Assembly (NCBI RefSeq): GCF_029689925.1
Contig: NZ_CP121445.1
Coordinates: 4,820,501 to 4,884,500 of the forward strand
Source: Anaerocolumna sp. AGMB13025
GTDB lineage: Bacteria; Bacillota; Clostridia; Lachnospirales; Lachnospiraceae
Direction of reading: 5' to 3'
DNA length: 64,000 nt
Shown here one piece after another: positions 35,730-44,722 of this stretch. Within the stretch, counting starts at the first letter, position 1; each line of letters opens with the position of its first letter. Under the pieces are notes generated by a model. The model was not told where the DNA came from, did no database searches, and saw nothing but the letters and a program-made list of their open reading frames with translations. The position numbers and the translations under genes are program-made.

Positions 35730-36644
35730 TTACGGAATATATAAATACCCCAGCTCTTCCACTGCCAGTCTGCTTTTTGGGGTTATTCTTATGGTTTGTG
35801 ATACCTTCTCAAGCAGACCCATCTCTGCCAGATAATCAAAGATACCGACGATATAATGGCTTTCCAGATGAAAATGCTTTGTTATCAGTGTTACTGTTTT
35901 TATCTGCTGATCTGACATAAATGCAAGCACCGGTTCCATCAGCAGTTCCAGATGATTCTTTAAAAACTCTTCTAACAAGCTTAAATCTTTTTCTATTTCG
36001 TACTCATCCAGGATATGTGACATCGCGTCCTGATATAAAGGAGTTATCAACTTTGGGTTTAATGTCAAGGCTCTTTGTATCGCCTCCCTGGTAGGAGGTT
36101 CATGATGAAGACAGACTTCCATACTGGCTGCGACCTGGGCTGATCTTAGCAGGTAGTACTGAGCGTAGACCGTATCCTTTTTTACATACAGCCACTTTTT
36201 AATTTTATCGATGGTATGAACCAGCTCACATGCTAAGTTAAAGACGGTATCTGCAATATCGTCTGCACCCATCTGTTTCATTTCTTCAAAATAATCCAGC
36301 AGGCTGTCATCGGCGGAATACAGCATGATTCCTTTTGAAAAATAGGATTGTCCAAAGGAACCTCCTTTCATCTTTTCCATACTCCGCTTAAAATCACTTC
36401 TTGTTGAAAGGCTTACATTGATTAGAATGTCATCTTCAAGGATACAGTAAGAATCATTTTTTAATACCTGATCTCTGACGACTACGTTCATATCAATATC
36501 GCTGCGCTCCCAGACCACATCGTAGGCAAGGCTGCCGCACACAATGACGGCTATGACATTAGGGTCAATCTTAATTTTTTCAATAAAGCTGTCAACCGCA
36601 GCCATATAACGTTTCTTAAGTTTGGTTTGCTGTAGTTCATCCAT
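35730..36644 (-). CDS. Nucleotidyltransferase-domain protein
   Basis: 304 residues. The N-terminal third has the polymerase-beta-type nucleotidyltransferase motif CGSLAYDVVWERSDIDMNVVV: Gly-Ser followed by Asp-x-Asp. A helical middle and a C-terminal winged-helix-like region (TPKSRLAVEELGYL) follow. I set the start at ATG 36642-36644 from an AAAGGA site 9 nt upstream; longer readings lack one. It may adenylylate a small molecule such as an antibiotic, or another substrate; no closer assignment is possible. It precedes the uvrA paralogue in the same operon. Confidence 0.75.
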   Translation of the reverse strand: MDELQQTKLKKRYMAAVDSFIEKIKIDPNVIAVIVCGSLAYDVVWERSDIDMNVVVRDQVLKNDSYCILEDDILINVSLSTRSDFKRSMEKMKGGSFGQSYFSKGIMLYSADDSLLDYFEEMKQMGADDIADTVFNLACELVHTIDKIKKWLYVKKDTVYAQYYLLRSAQVAASMEVCLHHEPPTREAIQRALTLNPKLITPLYQDAMSHILDEYEIEKDLSLLEEFLKNHLELLMEPVLAFMSDQQIKTVTLITKHFHLESHYIVGIFDYLAEMGLLEKVSQTIRITPKSRLAVEELGYLYIP

Positions 36645-36792
36645 GTCCTTCATTCCTTTCAGCCTATCATTAACTCTCACTTTGGTCTCACCTGCCAGCG
36701 ACTTAAAGACCATACAGGGACCATTCTATATTTGTATCATAACCAGTCTTTTTCATTTACTGTTACAAATTTAACGTCCAAAAAACAAAACA

Positions 36793-36822
36793 CTTGTTCT
36801 TTTATCGGTTCATGTGCTATAA
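36793..36822 (+). promoter_or_regulatory. Promoter of the AraC-family gene
   Basis: TTGTTC (36793-36798), 18-nt spacer, TATAAT (36817-36822). The transcript would begin about 50 nt before the ATG at 36878. Confidence 0.55.
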
Positions 36823-36877
36823 TTATACTATACTATTTTACAAAAAGCGGACAAAAATTGCTGAGGTCAGGTAAATC

Positions 36878-37768
36878 ATGGATAATTATTTGTTGGAAAT
36901 CATAAAGAAAACAACAGAATACATTGAAGCTAATTTGTTAGAAGAACTGAATCTGGATAATATCTCTGAGAATGTTAATATAACAAAGTTTCATCTGCTC
37001 CGGATCTGGAAAGGGGCAACCTTAACCGGTCTGATGGAATATGTACGCAGAAGAAGAATTGCTCTTTCCTTAAGTGATTTAATCAGAGAACAGAATACGA
37101 TTAACTTTATTTCCTCAAAATACTCTTTTGGCTGCGAACGCACCTATAACAGGGTATTTAAAGAGGAATTTAAGACCTCTCCTGCAAAATGGCGCAAAAA
37201 CCCTACTCCCCTACAGATTTTAGACCACTTTAATGCCGATTTTATGAATCAGTCGGGAGAAGCATTGATATTCTTCCGCAGCATCACTGTATTACCGGCT
37301 TTTACCATTGCCGGGTTGGAATATGAAGTAAATATAGAAGATAATCTGAATAATCAGACCTCCAATCTGCATGGTGTTGACTTTTATACGAAACACAGTA
37401 ACCGCATTGCGAATCCGGTGAATAAAGATATTTATATCGGATATACATCGATTTTCTCACAGTCCTGCCCATATACCCTTTATCAACCCTCCATTCAGGT
37501 TGATGGGAATAGTATCATACCTCCTGGCATGAAGATAAAACATATTAAACCTCACAAATACGGGGTTTTTACCTACATGGGTCTTCACCGGCCGGAGGAA
37601 ATTTCTTCAAAAACACTGAAACATATCTGGAACTATGTCGTTAATACCTGGAAACCTACCCTTAGGTTTGATTTAAAGGAAGATTTCCGGTTTGAATATA
37701 TTGATTTTTCAAAATGTAATAAGCAATACTGTGAGTGTGATTTATATTTTCCTATTACAATGATTTGA
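36878..37768 (+). CDS. AraC-family regulator with GyrI-like effector domain
   Basis: 296 residues. The N-terminal AraC domain has two HTH units, the first around LDNISENVNITKFHLLRIWK and the second around YSFGCERTYNRVFKEEFKTSPAKWRK. The C-terminal half (about 125-296) is a GyrI/SOUL-type small-molecule-binding fold, with THYKYGVFTYMG-like strands (HKYGVFTYMG) and a closing CDLYFPI. The order HTH then effector domain matches SoxS/Rob-type proteins that bind hydrophobic drugs. It is divergent from the nucleotidyltransferase/uvrA operon and may regulate it; this is inference. Confidence 0.88.
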   Translation: MDNYLLEIIKKTTEYIEANLLEELNLDNISENVNITKFHLLRIWKGATLTGLMEYVRRRRIALSLSDLIREQNTINFISSKYSFGCERTYNRVFKEEFKTSPAKWRKNPTPLQILDHFNADFMNQSGEALIFFRSITVLPAFTIAGLEYEVNIEDNLNNQTSNLHGVDFYTKHSNRIANPVNKDIYIGYTSIFSQSCPYTLYQPSIQVDGNSIIPPGMKIKHIKPHKYGVFTYMGLHRPEEISSKTLKHIWNYVVNTWKPTLRFDLKEDFRFEYIDFSKCNKQYCECDLYFPITMI

Positions 37769-38353
37769 TGGTATAATTACTAGTTACTACCATTTAAAAG
37801 TCATTTATTAACGTTTAAACACATAAGGTTAAATTTCTAATACACAGGGGTCTAATTATATTTTCTGGTTGTGACATACGATATGCTGTTTGTCATAGAA
37901 TAATATTTTATGAGTTCTTAGGTTCTTCTATGAGATCTAAAGTTCTTCTATGAGGCCTTAGGTTCTTTTATGAGGTCTTAAGCTCTTCTATGAGGTCTTA
38001 CGCTCTTTATGATGTCTTAAGCTCTTTTATGATGTCTTAAGCTCTTTTATGATGTCTTAAGCTCTTTTATGATGTCTTAGGGTCCATTCATGTAACAAAA
38101 TGCGCTATGACATTGTAATAGATCAGGAACTAGAATATAATTATATGATATGGCAGAAGCTTTATGGATTGCTCATTTGTCTTTGAAATCGAGTTATGAT
38201 ATAATACATAGAAATCAGGTAGAGCTTATTATACTTGTAGCATTCTTATTTTTATTTTAAGAACTTTCCCGGGTTTAAATTGAGATAGAATAAAGAAAGG
38301 ACATAAATGCAGCTGCAAACCAATTAAATACCGATTTTAAACTGCATGAAAGA
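37769..38353. other. Gene-free stretch after the AraC gene
   Basis: Holds a weak hairpin directly after the stop (ATGGTA/TACCAT, about 37768-37794), the 20-nt repeat array, and otherwise AT-rich sequence. No additional gene is supported. Confidence 0.5.
37913..38090. repeat. Degenerate 20-nt tandem-repeat array
   Basis: About nine copies of a 20-nt unit close to GCTCTTTTATGATGTCTTAA. The last four are almost identical, the first ones drifted, so the array appears to have expanded from its right end. It lies between the AraC gene and a small membrane-protein gene. Confidence 0.85.
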
Positions 38354-38563
38354 ATGAACATGGAAAAAATATTTGTTAAGTTTTTAGTTATGAAATTTAT
38401 TTTTTTAATAATTTTCTTCCTGTTAGCTTTAGGTCTTGTACATTTTACACCAGACGTAAAAGCCATCAGAATAATAGAATTTTTTGCTATGCTGGTCTTT
38501 GCAATTATATGTTTAAGCACGATTGATCATTTTAAAAAGAAGGCTCTGAAAAAACCGGAATAA
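38354..38563 (+). CDS. Small membrane protein
   Basis: A 69-residue protein with two hydrophobic helices (about residues 8-29 and 38-57) and a very basic C-terminus (HFKKKALKKPE). Two ATG codons, at 38354 and 38360, are possible; only a weak GAAAG lies upstream, so the start is uncertain. A strong terminator directly follows, which favours a real transcript. No family is recognised. Confidence 0.6.
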   Translation: MNMEKIFVKFLVMKFIFLIIFFLLALGLVHFTPDVKAIRIIEFFAMLVFAIICLSTIDHFKKKALKKPE

Positions 38564-38576
38564 TTGCACCGTAAAA

Positions 38577-38630
38577 GGGCGTATGGCTGCTTTCTTTTCT
38601 TGCAGTCATTCGCCCATGGTTTTGTTTTAA
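38577..38630 (+). terminator. Rho-independent terminator
   Basis: A stem of about 14 bp, GGGCG...CTGC (38577-38590) with GCAG...CGCCC (38602-38615), with one mismatch and one wobble, is followed by a T-rich stretch on the plus strand. It ends the small membrane-protein transcript and faces the phosphotransferase gene. Confidence 0.8.
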
Positions 38631-38637
38631 TTAACCA

Positions 38638-39555
38638 CTAAAATATATTCTGACTGATAATACATTTTAATTCTTCTAAACTCTTTACATTTTCATAAGG
38701 TATACGAAGTCTGGTTAGATAATCTATAATCAAATTGCCGCAATACTCATGTAAAGCCAGTCCTTTCATCAGCTGCTCCAGAAATTCTTCTTTCTTTATA
38801 TCCCCCATAAATTCAGATATGTATTCTCTGTCTCCCCGAAAAAGTTCAAATACAATAGGTCCAAGTTCATAATAAGCAGGTGCAAGGGTGCAATCAGCAA
38901 AATCAATCAGAATGATTCTGCCTTCCGTAGTAATCAATACATTCTCACCGGTAATGTCCCCATGAACCAGACAGCAGAAATCCATCTCCTGATTTCTGAC
39001 ACAATCCGCCAAATCAAGTTTTAAGGTATCCGCCAATCCCTTTAAGTGAGGATTGTCAATTGCCTGCTTTTGTAAATCTTTTTTTATTAACAGGTGGTCC
39101 GCTGTCTGATTTAGATCTTTCAATATAGTTTGTAACTGTTTTACAATTCGGATTTTTTGCTCCCTGTGAAAGGACGTGAGACAATCTCCCGCCTCTTTTG
39201 CGTCTATATACTCCATTATGATATAATGGAACAGGTATTTATCCTTCATAGTTCCATAAGTTATCAGATCCGGGGCTGCTATTCCTTTCCCCTTTATGTG
39301 TTCCATAACAGATAGTTCGGTATTATAATCAAACTTAGTACCAAAACCGGATTCCTCCGGTGCGAAGATTTTGATTACATAGTGGTCTGCTTTAAAAACC
39401 GCGTTGGTTCCGGGAGTCAGATTCTGTATCTCCTCCCTTAAGGTAATTCCTTCTTTTTTAAATATAGCCTGAGCCAAATCCTGAAAGGCTTTCGTACTCT
39501 GAAAAACCTTTGCCCAGGAATTTTGTCCGTTTATCTCCTCTTTAAAATAATACAT
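38638..39555 (-). CDS. Aminoglycoside-phosphotransferase-like kinase
   Basis: 305 residues of the APH/choline-kinase fold. The catalytic loop is LVHGDITGENVLI (HGDxxxxN) and the metal-binding motif is LIDFADC, in place of the more usual D-F/W-x. The N-lobe has VFKADHYVIKIF with the ATP-binding Lys. It could phosphorylate an aminoglycoside-like drug or a metabolite; the family cannot decide. It lies 9 nt after the helicase gene and is co-transcribed with it. Confidence 0.8.
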   Translation of the reverse strand: MYYFKEEINGQNSWAKVFQSTKAFQDLAQAIFKKEGITLREEIQNLTPGTNAVFKADHYVIKIFAPEESGFGTKFDYNTELSVMEHIKGKGIAAPDLITYGTMKDKYLFHYIIMEYIDAKEAGDCLTSFHREQKIRIVKQLQTILKDLNQTADHLLIKKDLQKQAIDNPHLKGLADTLKLDLADCVRNQEMDFCCLVHGDITGENVLITTEGRIILIDFADCTLAPAYYELGPIVFELFRGDREYISEFMGDIKKEEFLEQLMKGLALHEYCGNLIIDYLTRLRIPYENVKSLEELKCIISQNIF

Positions 39556-39564
39556 GCCTACCTC

Positions 39565-41721
39565 TCATTCTTCATGACCGATATGTTCCAATATAATTTT
39601 AAAACTGATATTTCTGGTAGTTTCCATAGCATCAAACTTTATGATATAAGAGGAATTTTCCCGATTAACCTCAACTATTTTTCCTTTACCAAAAACATGA
39701 TGCATAACCAGGTCATTTATGGTTAAACTTTTGCCGTTTAGCTCCAGCTTCTTCTCATTCAGTTCAATATAACTTCTCGCATCACTTGCCAGTCTGCCCT
39801 CTAACTCCACCATATAATTTACATAGGTCTTCTCCACATTAAAAATAAATCGGGAGGGATACCGGTAAGAGCCATCATAATTAACGCCCTCCGCATCACT
39901 TAAAAACAATGCATTCTCCGCTCTGGTAAAGGCTACATAAGCAAGGCGTCTTTCTTCCTCCATCTTATCCGCCGTATCAATGTGCTTACTGGGAAATATC
40001 CCTTCATTTAAGCCGCATACGAACACATAAGGAAATTCCAGCCCTTTTGCCGTATGGATTGTCATCAGCTGTACAGAATCTGAATTTTCTTTCTGGTCCA
40101 GATTAGTGAAAAGAGAAATTTTCTCTAGATAATCTGCCAGGGAACATTCCTCTCCCGCCGAATTTTCATACTCAAAGATAGACTGCTTTAGTTCCGCCAG
40201 ATTATCAAGCCTTTCCTGTTCTCCGTCCGTCCGAAGGAGTGCTTCGTAACCGCTGTCGTTTAGGATATCTGACAGCAGTTCTGAGATTTTCATATCTTCA
40301 TACAACAGTTTATATTTTTCCACCAGAAAGATAAAATCCCCGGCTCCAGTCTTCTTAAACAGACTATCCTCCTGATTGTCAAATAACGCCTGATAAAGAG
40401 AACACTCCTTACGTTCTGCGTATTCCTTTAGAAACGCCATGCGTTTTTCCCCGATATTGCGCTTTGGTACATTGACAATCCGGTGAAAGGAAATGTCATC
40501 GGAATAACTTATCATTCTCAGATAACACAATACATCCTTAATTTCCTTCCGTTTATAAAACTCAATCCCACTATAAATGGTATATTGAATCTCTTCCTTA
40601 ATAAAAACTTCTTCAAAACTTCTGGATACAAAATGTGACCGGTATAATATAGCAATATCCCGAAGTTTTCGACCGCTCTCTGCAATCAGCTTAATCTGGG
40701 CAGCTATCCACTCCGCTTCCATTTCCGTGGTTTTCATGTGGTTATAAATAACCGGTATATCAATCTGCTTTACGGGTACCAGGCTTTTATCAATCCGTCG
40801 CTTATTCTTCTCAATTAAAGAATTAGATGCATTGATAATATTAGGGGTGGAGCGATAATTTTTATTCATGATAATGGTTTTAACCGCCGGAAAGGTCTTA
40901 TCAAAATTCAGAATAAACTCCACATTAGCCCCGCGCCAGGAGTAAATGGTCTGATCCGGGTCACCTACAATAAACAGATTGTGGTGATATCCACTTAGTA
41001 TCTTTGAAAGGCTGTACTGCTTTGGGCTAACATCCTGAAATTCATCTACCATAACATATTCTAACTTTTTCTGCCATTTTAGCTTAATGTCTTCATGGTG
41101 TTCAAATATGTAAAGCACATAGTTAATCAAATCATCAAAATCCAGGGCAAAACACTTCTTCTGTTCATACAGATAGCGGTAAAAGATAGCATCTTCTTTG
41201 CTGTTTGCATCATTAAATTTATCTTTTAAATCATTATTATCCGTATTTAATATATCAAAAAGATAAGGTTCTCTTTCTTTCCTTGCCGCAATCATATCCG
41301 TAATGGTACTAAAGGTATAATTCTTAGAATTAAGCCCCATATCTTCAAAAATCTTATGAAGTATGGAAGTCACATCCTCCGTATCAAGGATAAGAAAATT
41401 CTTTGGATAATGAAGTATGTGGATATCCTCCTTTAACACCTGTACACAAAAACCATGGAAAGTACAGATATAACCGGTATCATCATCGCCTATCATAGTG
41501 CGGATTCTTCGTTTCATTTCATTGGCTGCCTTATTGGTAAAGGTAACGCATAAAATATTGGCTGCCGCTATACCTAATTCATTCACAAGATAGGAGAACC
41601 GGTGGGTCAGTGCCCTGGTTTTACCGGAACCTGCACCAGCTATGACCCTGATATATCCTTCTGTGGATGTTACTGCTTGTATTTGTTCTTCATTTAATCC
41701 GTTAATAATAGAATCTGCCAC
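39565..41721 (-). CDS. UvrD/PcrA-like superfamily 1 helicase
   Basis: 718 residues. Motif I is AGAGSGKTR at 28-36, followed by VTFTNKAANEMKRR, motif II VMVDEFQDVSPKQY, motif III VGDPDQTIYSWRGA, motif IV NYRST, motif V TIHTAKGLEFPYVFVCG and motif VI VAFTRAENALFLS. All ATPase and unwinding residues are present. A C-terminal tudor-like segment (VMHHVFGKGKIVEV) resembles the RNA-polymerase-binding tail of PcrA. The start is GTG at 41719-41721 after GGGAGG. It is a second PcrA-like protein in addition to the one at 52650. Confidence 0.92.
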   Translation of the reverse strand: MADSIINGLNEEQIQAVTSTEGYIRVIAGAGSGKTRALTHRFSYLVNELGIAAANILCVTFTNKAANEMKRRIRTMIGDDDTGYICTFHGFCVQVLKEDIHILHYPKNFLILDTEDVTSILHKIFEDMGLNSKNYTFSTITDMIAARKEREPYLFDILNTDNNDLKDKFNDANSKEDAIFYRYLYEQKKCFALDFDDLINYVLYIFEHHEDIKLKWQKKLEYVMVDEFQDVSPKQYSLSKILSGYHHNLFIVGDPDQTIYSWRGANVEFILNFDKTFPAVKTIIMNKNYRSTPNIINASNSLIEKNKRRIDKSLVPVKQIDIPVIYNHMKTTEMEAEWIAAQIKLIAESGRKLRDIAILYRSHFVSRSFEEVFIKEEIQYTIYSGIEFYKRKEIKDVLCYLRMISYSDDISFHRIVNVPKRNIGEKRMAFLKEYAERKECSLYQALFDNQEDSLFKKTGAGDFIFLVEKYKLLYEDMKISELLSDILNDSGYEALLRTDGEQERLDNLAELKQSIFEYENSAGEECSLADYLEKISLFTNLDQKENSDSVQLMTIHTAKGLEFPYVFVCGLNEGIFPSKHIDTADKMEEERRLAYVAFTRAENALFLSDAEGVNYDGSYRYPSRFIFNVEKTYVNYMVELEGRLASDARSYIELNEKKLELNGKSLTINDLVMHHVFGKGKIVEVNRENSSYIIKFDAMETTRNISFKIILEHIGHEE

Positions 41722-41954
41722 TTTGATACCTCCCGCAACGCAATTGCCGTTTTAAGCATAACTATTTCTTGAACTATCTTAGTTATCATTAATAGTAACA
41801 TATACAAACATATGTTTCAATATGTAAAGAGTAATTTGATATCCCAAACTCATAAGGAAGATTAATCCAAAAACTAAGGAGTCTCCTCGTAGGACTGTAA
41901 ATTATTTAAATTGCTAAGTCTATTCGTGGCACTAATTCATGGTGAATTGTAACC

Positions 41955-42004
41955 AGGAGGAAAAGAGCAACTTTCTAAGTGATAAAGTATACTCTTTTCC
42001 TCCT
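41955..42004. terminator. Perfect 13-bp hairpin
   Basis: AGGAGGAAAAGAG at 41955-41967 is the exact complement of 41992-42004. No T-tract follows on either strand, so it is a terminator only tentatively. On the minus strand it lies in the region leading into the helicase gene. Confidence 0.4.
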
Positions 42005-42055
42005 ATTATAAGCAGTTAAGACAAGTTTTGATTTTGGTTATGGTATATCTCCTGG

Positions 42056-42111
42056 ACAGAAAATCCCTTGGGTTTTTAAGTAGTAGTTAAAAAACCCAAG
42101 GGATTTTCTGT
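42056..42111. terminator. Perfect 22-bp hairpin after ilvD
   Basis: Arms 42056-42077 and 42090-42111 are exact complements around a 12-nt loop, with CCCTTGGG in the centre of each arm. It lies 194 nt downstream of the ilvD stop. T-runs sit inside the upper stem, not after it. Confidence 0.55.
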
Positions 42112-42304
42112 TAATTGTTTGTAAACAGTATTCCGTATTAATAGTTGATTTGCTTCCCCTAAAATCTTTGTTTAAAATGGGCTGGCCAAGGATAAATCCG
42201 TTAAAGAAAAATGGTTTGCCCCTTGCATAGAAACGTTATATGTTTAGGCTTGATTGTCCGACAAAGTCTCGCATTCTCAAAAGTTTAAAAATGGCTGATA
42301 TGCT

Positions 42305-43963
42305 CTAGATTAATACCGCACCTTTACAGCCGGAAGTAACGCTTTTCGCATATCTTTTTAAATACCCGGTAGTAATTCTTGGCTGTACTGGCTGCCATAA
42401 CTGTTTGCGTTTTTCTAATTCTTCCTCACTGATTAAAGCATTGATGGTATTATCCGGTATGTTAATTTCTATCAAATCACCCTCTAAAAGCAGTGCTATA
42501 TTACCGCCGTCCGCTGCTTCCGGTGATACATGCCCGATTGCGGCACCTCTGGTCGCTCCGCTGAACCTTCCATCTGTAATCAGCGCTACCGAACTTCCCA
42601 GTCCTCTTCCCATAATAGCTGAAGTAGGGTTTAACATTTCCCGCATTCCTGGACCGCCTTTGGGACCTTCATAACGGATTACTACTACATCTCCGGCAAC
42701 GATACTTCCGTTACCTATTGCAGTTAGAGCATCTTCTTCACAATCAAACACTCTGGCGGTCCCTGTGTGCCTTAACATTTCTTCCGCTACAGCAGAACGC
42801 TTAACAACACATCCATCGGGAGCTATATTTCCTTTTAAAACAGCAATTCCGCCAGTTTTACTATAGGGTGCTTCTACGGATTTAATAATCTCTGAGTTTT
42901 TAACCGGACAGTCCTTAATGTTTTCTTCTACCGTCTTTCCGGTACAGGTAATCAAATTCGTATGTAACAAACCTAGTTTATTGATTTCGTTCATAACTGC
43001 ATAAACGCCGCCTGCTTCATTTAATTCCTCAATAAAATGCTCTCCCGCCGGTGTAAGGTGGCACAAGGTAGGGGTTTTAGAAGAAATTTCGTTGGCTTTC
43101 TCAAGATTAAGCTCAATATTGCATTCATGGGCTATAGCTGGAAGATGCAGCATGCTATTGGTGCTGCAGCCCAAGGCCATATCAATGGTAAGCGCATTAT
43201 AAAAAGCTTCTTCGGTCATAATATCCCTGGGACAAAGATTTCTCTTAATCAGCTCCATTACTTTCATGCCAGCCTGTTTCGCCAGTCTTAGCCGCTCTGA
43301 ATATACTGCTGGTATTGTTCCGTTTCCTTTTAACCCCATGCCAAGTACTTCCGTTAAACAGTTCATGCTGTTTGCAGTAAACATACCCGAACAGGAACCA
43401 CAGGTAGGACAGGCTTTACTCTCATACTCACTTAAAACCGTTTCATCAATTTCTCCCGCCCCAAAGCGGCTGACTGCCTCTGAAACAGTAGAATAACTAA
43501 TCTTCTTCCCATTTACAGTACCGGCAAGCATAGGACCTCCGCTTACAAATACCGTTGGAATATTAACTCTTGCTGCTGCCATTAAAAGACCGGGTACATT
43601 CTTATCGCAATTGGGTACCATGACCAGAGCGTCAAAAGCGTGGGCAATTGCCATAGCCTCAGTCGAATCTGCAATCAATTCTCTGGTAACCAGAGAATAT
43701 TTCATCCCCTGATGTCCCATTGCAATACCATCGCAAACTGCAATAGCTGGAAATACAATAGGCGTACCTCCTGCCATAGCCACCCCTTGTTTCACAGCTG
43801 CTACAATCTTATCCAGATTCATATGTCCGGGAACTATCTCATTATAAGAACTGACGATCCCCACTAAAGGTCTGCTAATTTCTTCCTCTGTTAGTCCCAG
43901 AGCATTAAGTAAAGCCCTCTGGGGTGCCGCTGTAACACCTTTTGTTATCTTCTCACTACTCAT
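42305..43963 (-). CDS. ilvD: Dihydroxy-acid dehydratase
   Basis: 552 residues, full length. It makes 2-oxo acids from 2,3-dihydroxy acids in valine, leucine and isoleucine synthesis, using an iron-sulfur cluster. Cluster and active-site landmarks are AVCDGIAMGHQGM, MVPNCDKNVPG, and CPTCGSCSGMFTANSMNCLTE. The C-terminal ALITDGRFSGATRGAAIGHVSPEA closes the active site. AAAGGCGG precedes the ATG. No other branched-chain genes adjoin and I see no T-box in the leader, so its regulation is unclear. Confidence 0.95.
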   Translation of the reverse strand: MSSEKITKGVTAAPQRALLNALGLTEEEISRPLVGIVSSYNEIVPGHMNLDKIVAAVKQGVAMAGGTPIVFPAIAVCDGIAMGHQGMKYSLVTRELIADSTEAMAIAHAFDALVMVPNCDKNVPGLLMAAARVNIPTVFVSGGPMLAGTVNGKKISYSTVSEAVSRFGAGEIDETVLSEYESKACPTCGSCSGMFTANSMNCLTEVLGMGLKGNGTIPAVYSERLRLAKQAGMKVMELIKRNLCPRDIMTEEAFYNALTIDMALGCSTNSMLHLPAIAHECNIELNLEKANEISSKTPTLCHLTPAGEHFIEELNEAGGVYAVMNEINKLGLLHTNLITCTGKTVEENIKDCPVKNSEIIKSVEAPYSKTGGIAVLKGNIAPDGCVVKRSAVAEEMLRHTGTARVFDCEEDALTAIGNGSIVAGDVVVIRYEGPKGGPGMREMLNPTSAIMGRGLGSSVALITDGRFSGATRGAAIGHVSPEAADGGNIALLLEGDLIEINIPDNTINALISEEELEKRKQLWQPVQPRITTGYLKRYAKSVTSGCKGAVLI

Positions 43964-44284
43964 AAATAACCGCCTTTCCGATTGATAATAAGATATCTTC
44001 TGTGCTTTAATATTGCATTTTTATAATTATTTAAGATATTGTTCCTTGCATTATCTGTTGCGTTATCTCATATATCGTCTTTTATATCGTCTGCTATGTA
44101 AGTCTGTTTCAATTAAGTCTGTTACGTAAGTCTGCTACGTGTTTTGTGTCTTGTGTTGTATTTTTTATTATACGTTGTACGTTGTCTTATGTCAATAACA
44201 TTATCATACATCAAATACTCTTTAGGATGATTTATCTATTTATTACAAACATGAAATTATCAAAAAAATCACCCTGGATATAAA
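43964..44284. other. Leader region of ilvD
   Basis: AT-rich sequence without a gene. A short imperfect repeat of TAAGTCTG(T/C)TACG type occurs at about 44090-44150. No T-box or riboswitch motif is seen. Confidence 0.4.
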
Positions 44285-44558
44285 TTCTAGAACCAAATAA
44301 ATCCTAGAAATAAATAAATCCCAGAATAAATAAATCCCAGAATAAATAAATCCCAGAATAAATAAATCCCAGAATAAATAAATCCTAGAAATAAGTTAAT
44401 CACAGAAATAAATAAATCCTAGAAATAAGTAAACCACAGAATTAAATTAATCCTAGAAATAAGTAAATCCCAGAATTAAATAAATCCTAGAAATAAGTAA
44501 ACCACAGAAAAAAACAAATCCCAGAAATAAATAAATCCCAGAAATAATCTCTGGGATT
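44285..44558. repeat. Degenerate 16-17-nt tandem-repeat array ending in a hairpin
   Basis: About 15 copies of a unit close to AATAAATAAATCCCAG fill the gap upstream of ilvD. The last copy pairs with TCTGGGATT (44550-44558) to form a 9-bp hairpin, arms 44534-44542 and 44550-44558. Confidence 0.85.
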
Positions 44559-44722
44559 ACATATAATATATCTATTTACAATCATAACATAAACTTTTTA
44601 CATCTTTAATTCCTATACGTCTATTAAACTTATATACCCAAACTTTGCAGTCTGAAAAGAAAAGAACATTAGATAAAAGTAAGTGTGAAGTTTATTTAAA
44701 ATACTATTATTCTACTACACTG

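Larger units (their letters stand above)
41722..42304. other. Gene-free stretch between ilvD and the helicase gene
   Basis: Contains two strong hairpins, listed separately, and no supported gene. Confidence 0.5.

Noticed and set aside
43964..44284. T-box or riboswitch before ilvD
   Set aside because: No T-box consensus, specifier loop or antiterminator could be found; the leader is AT-rich and repetitive.
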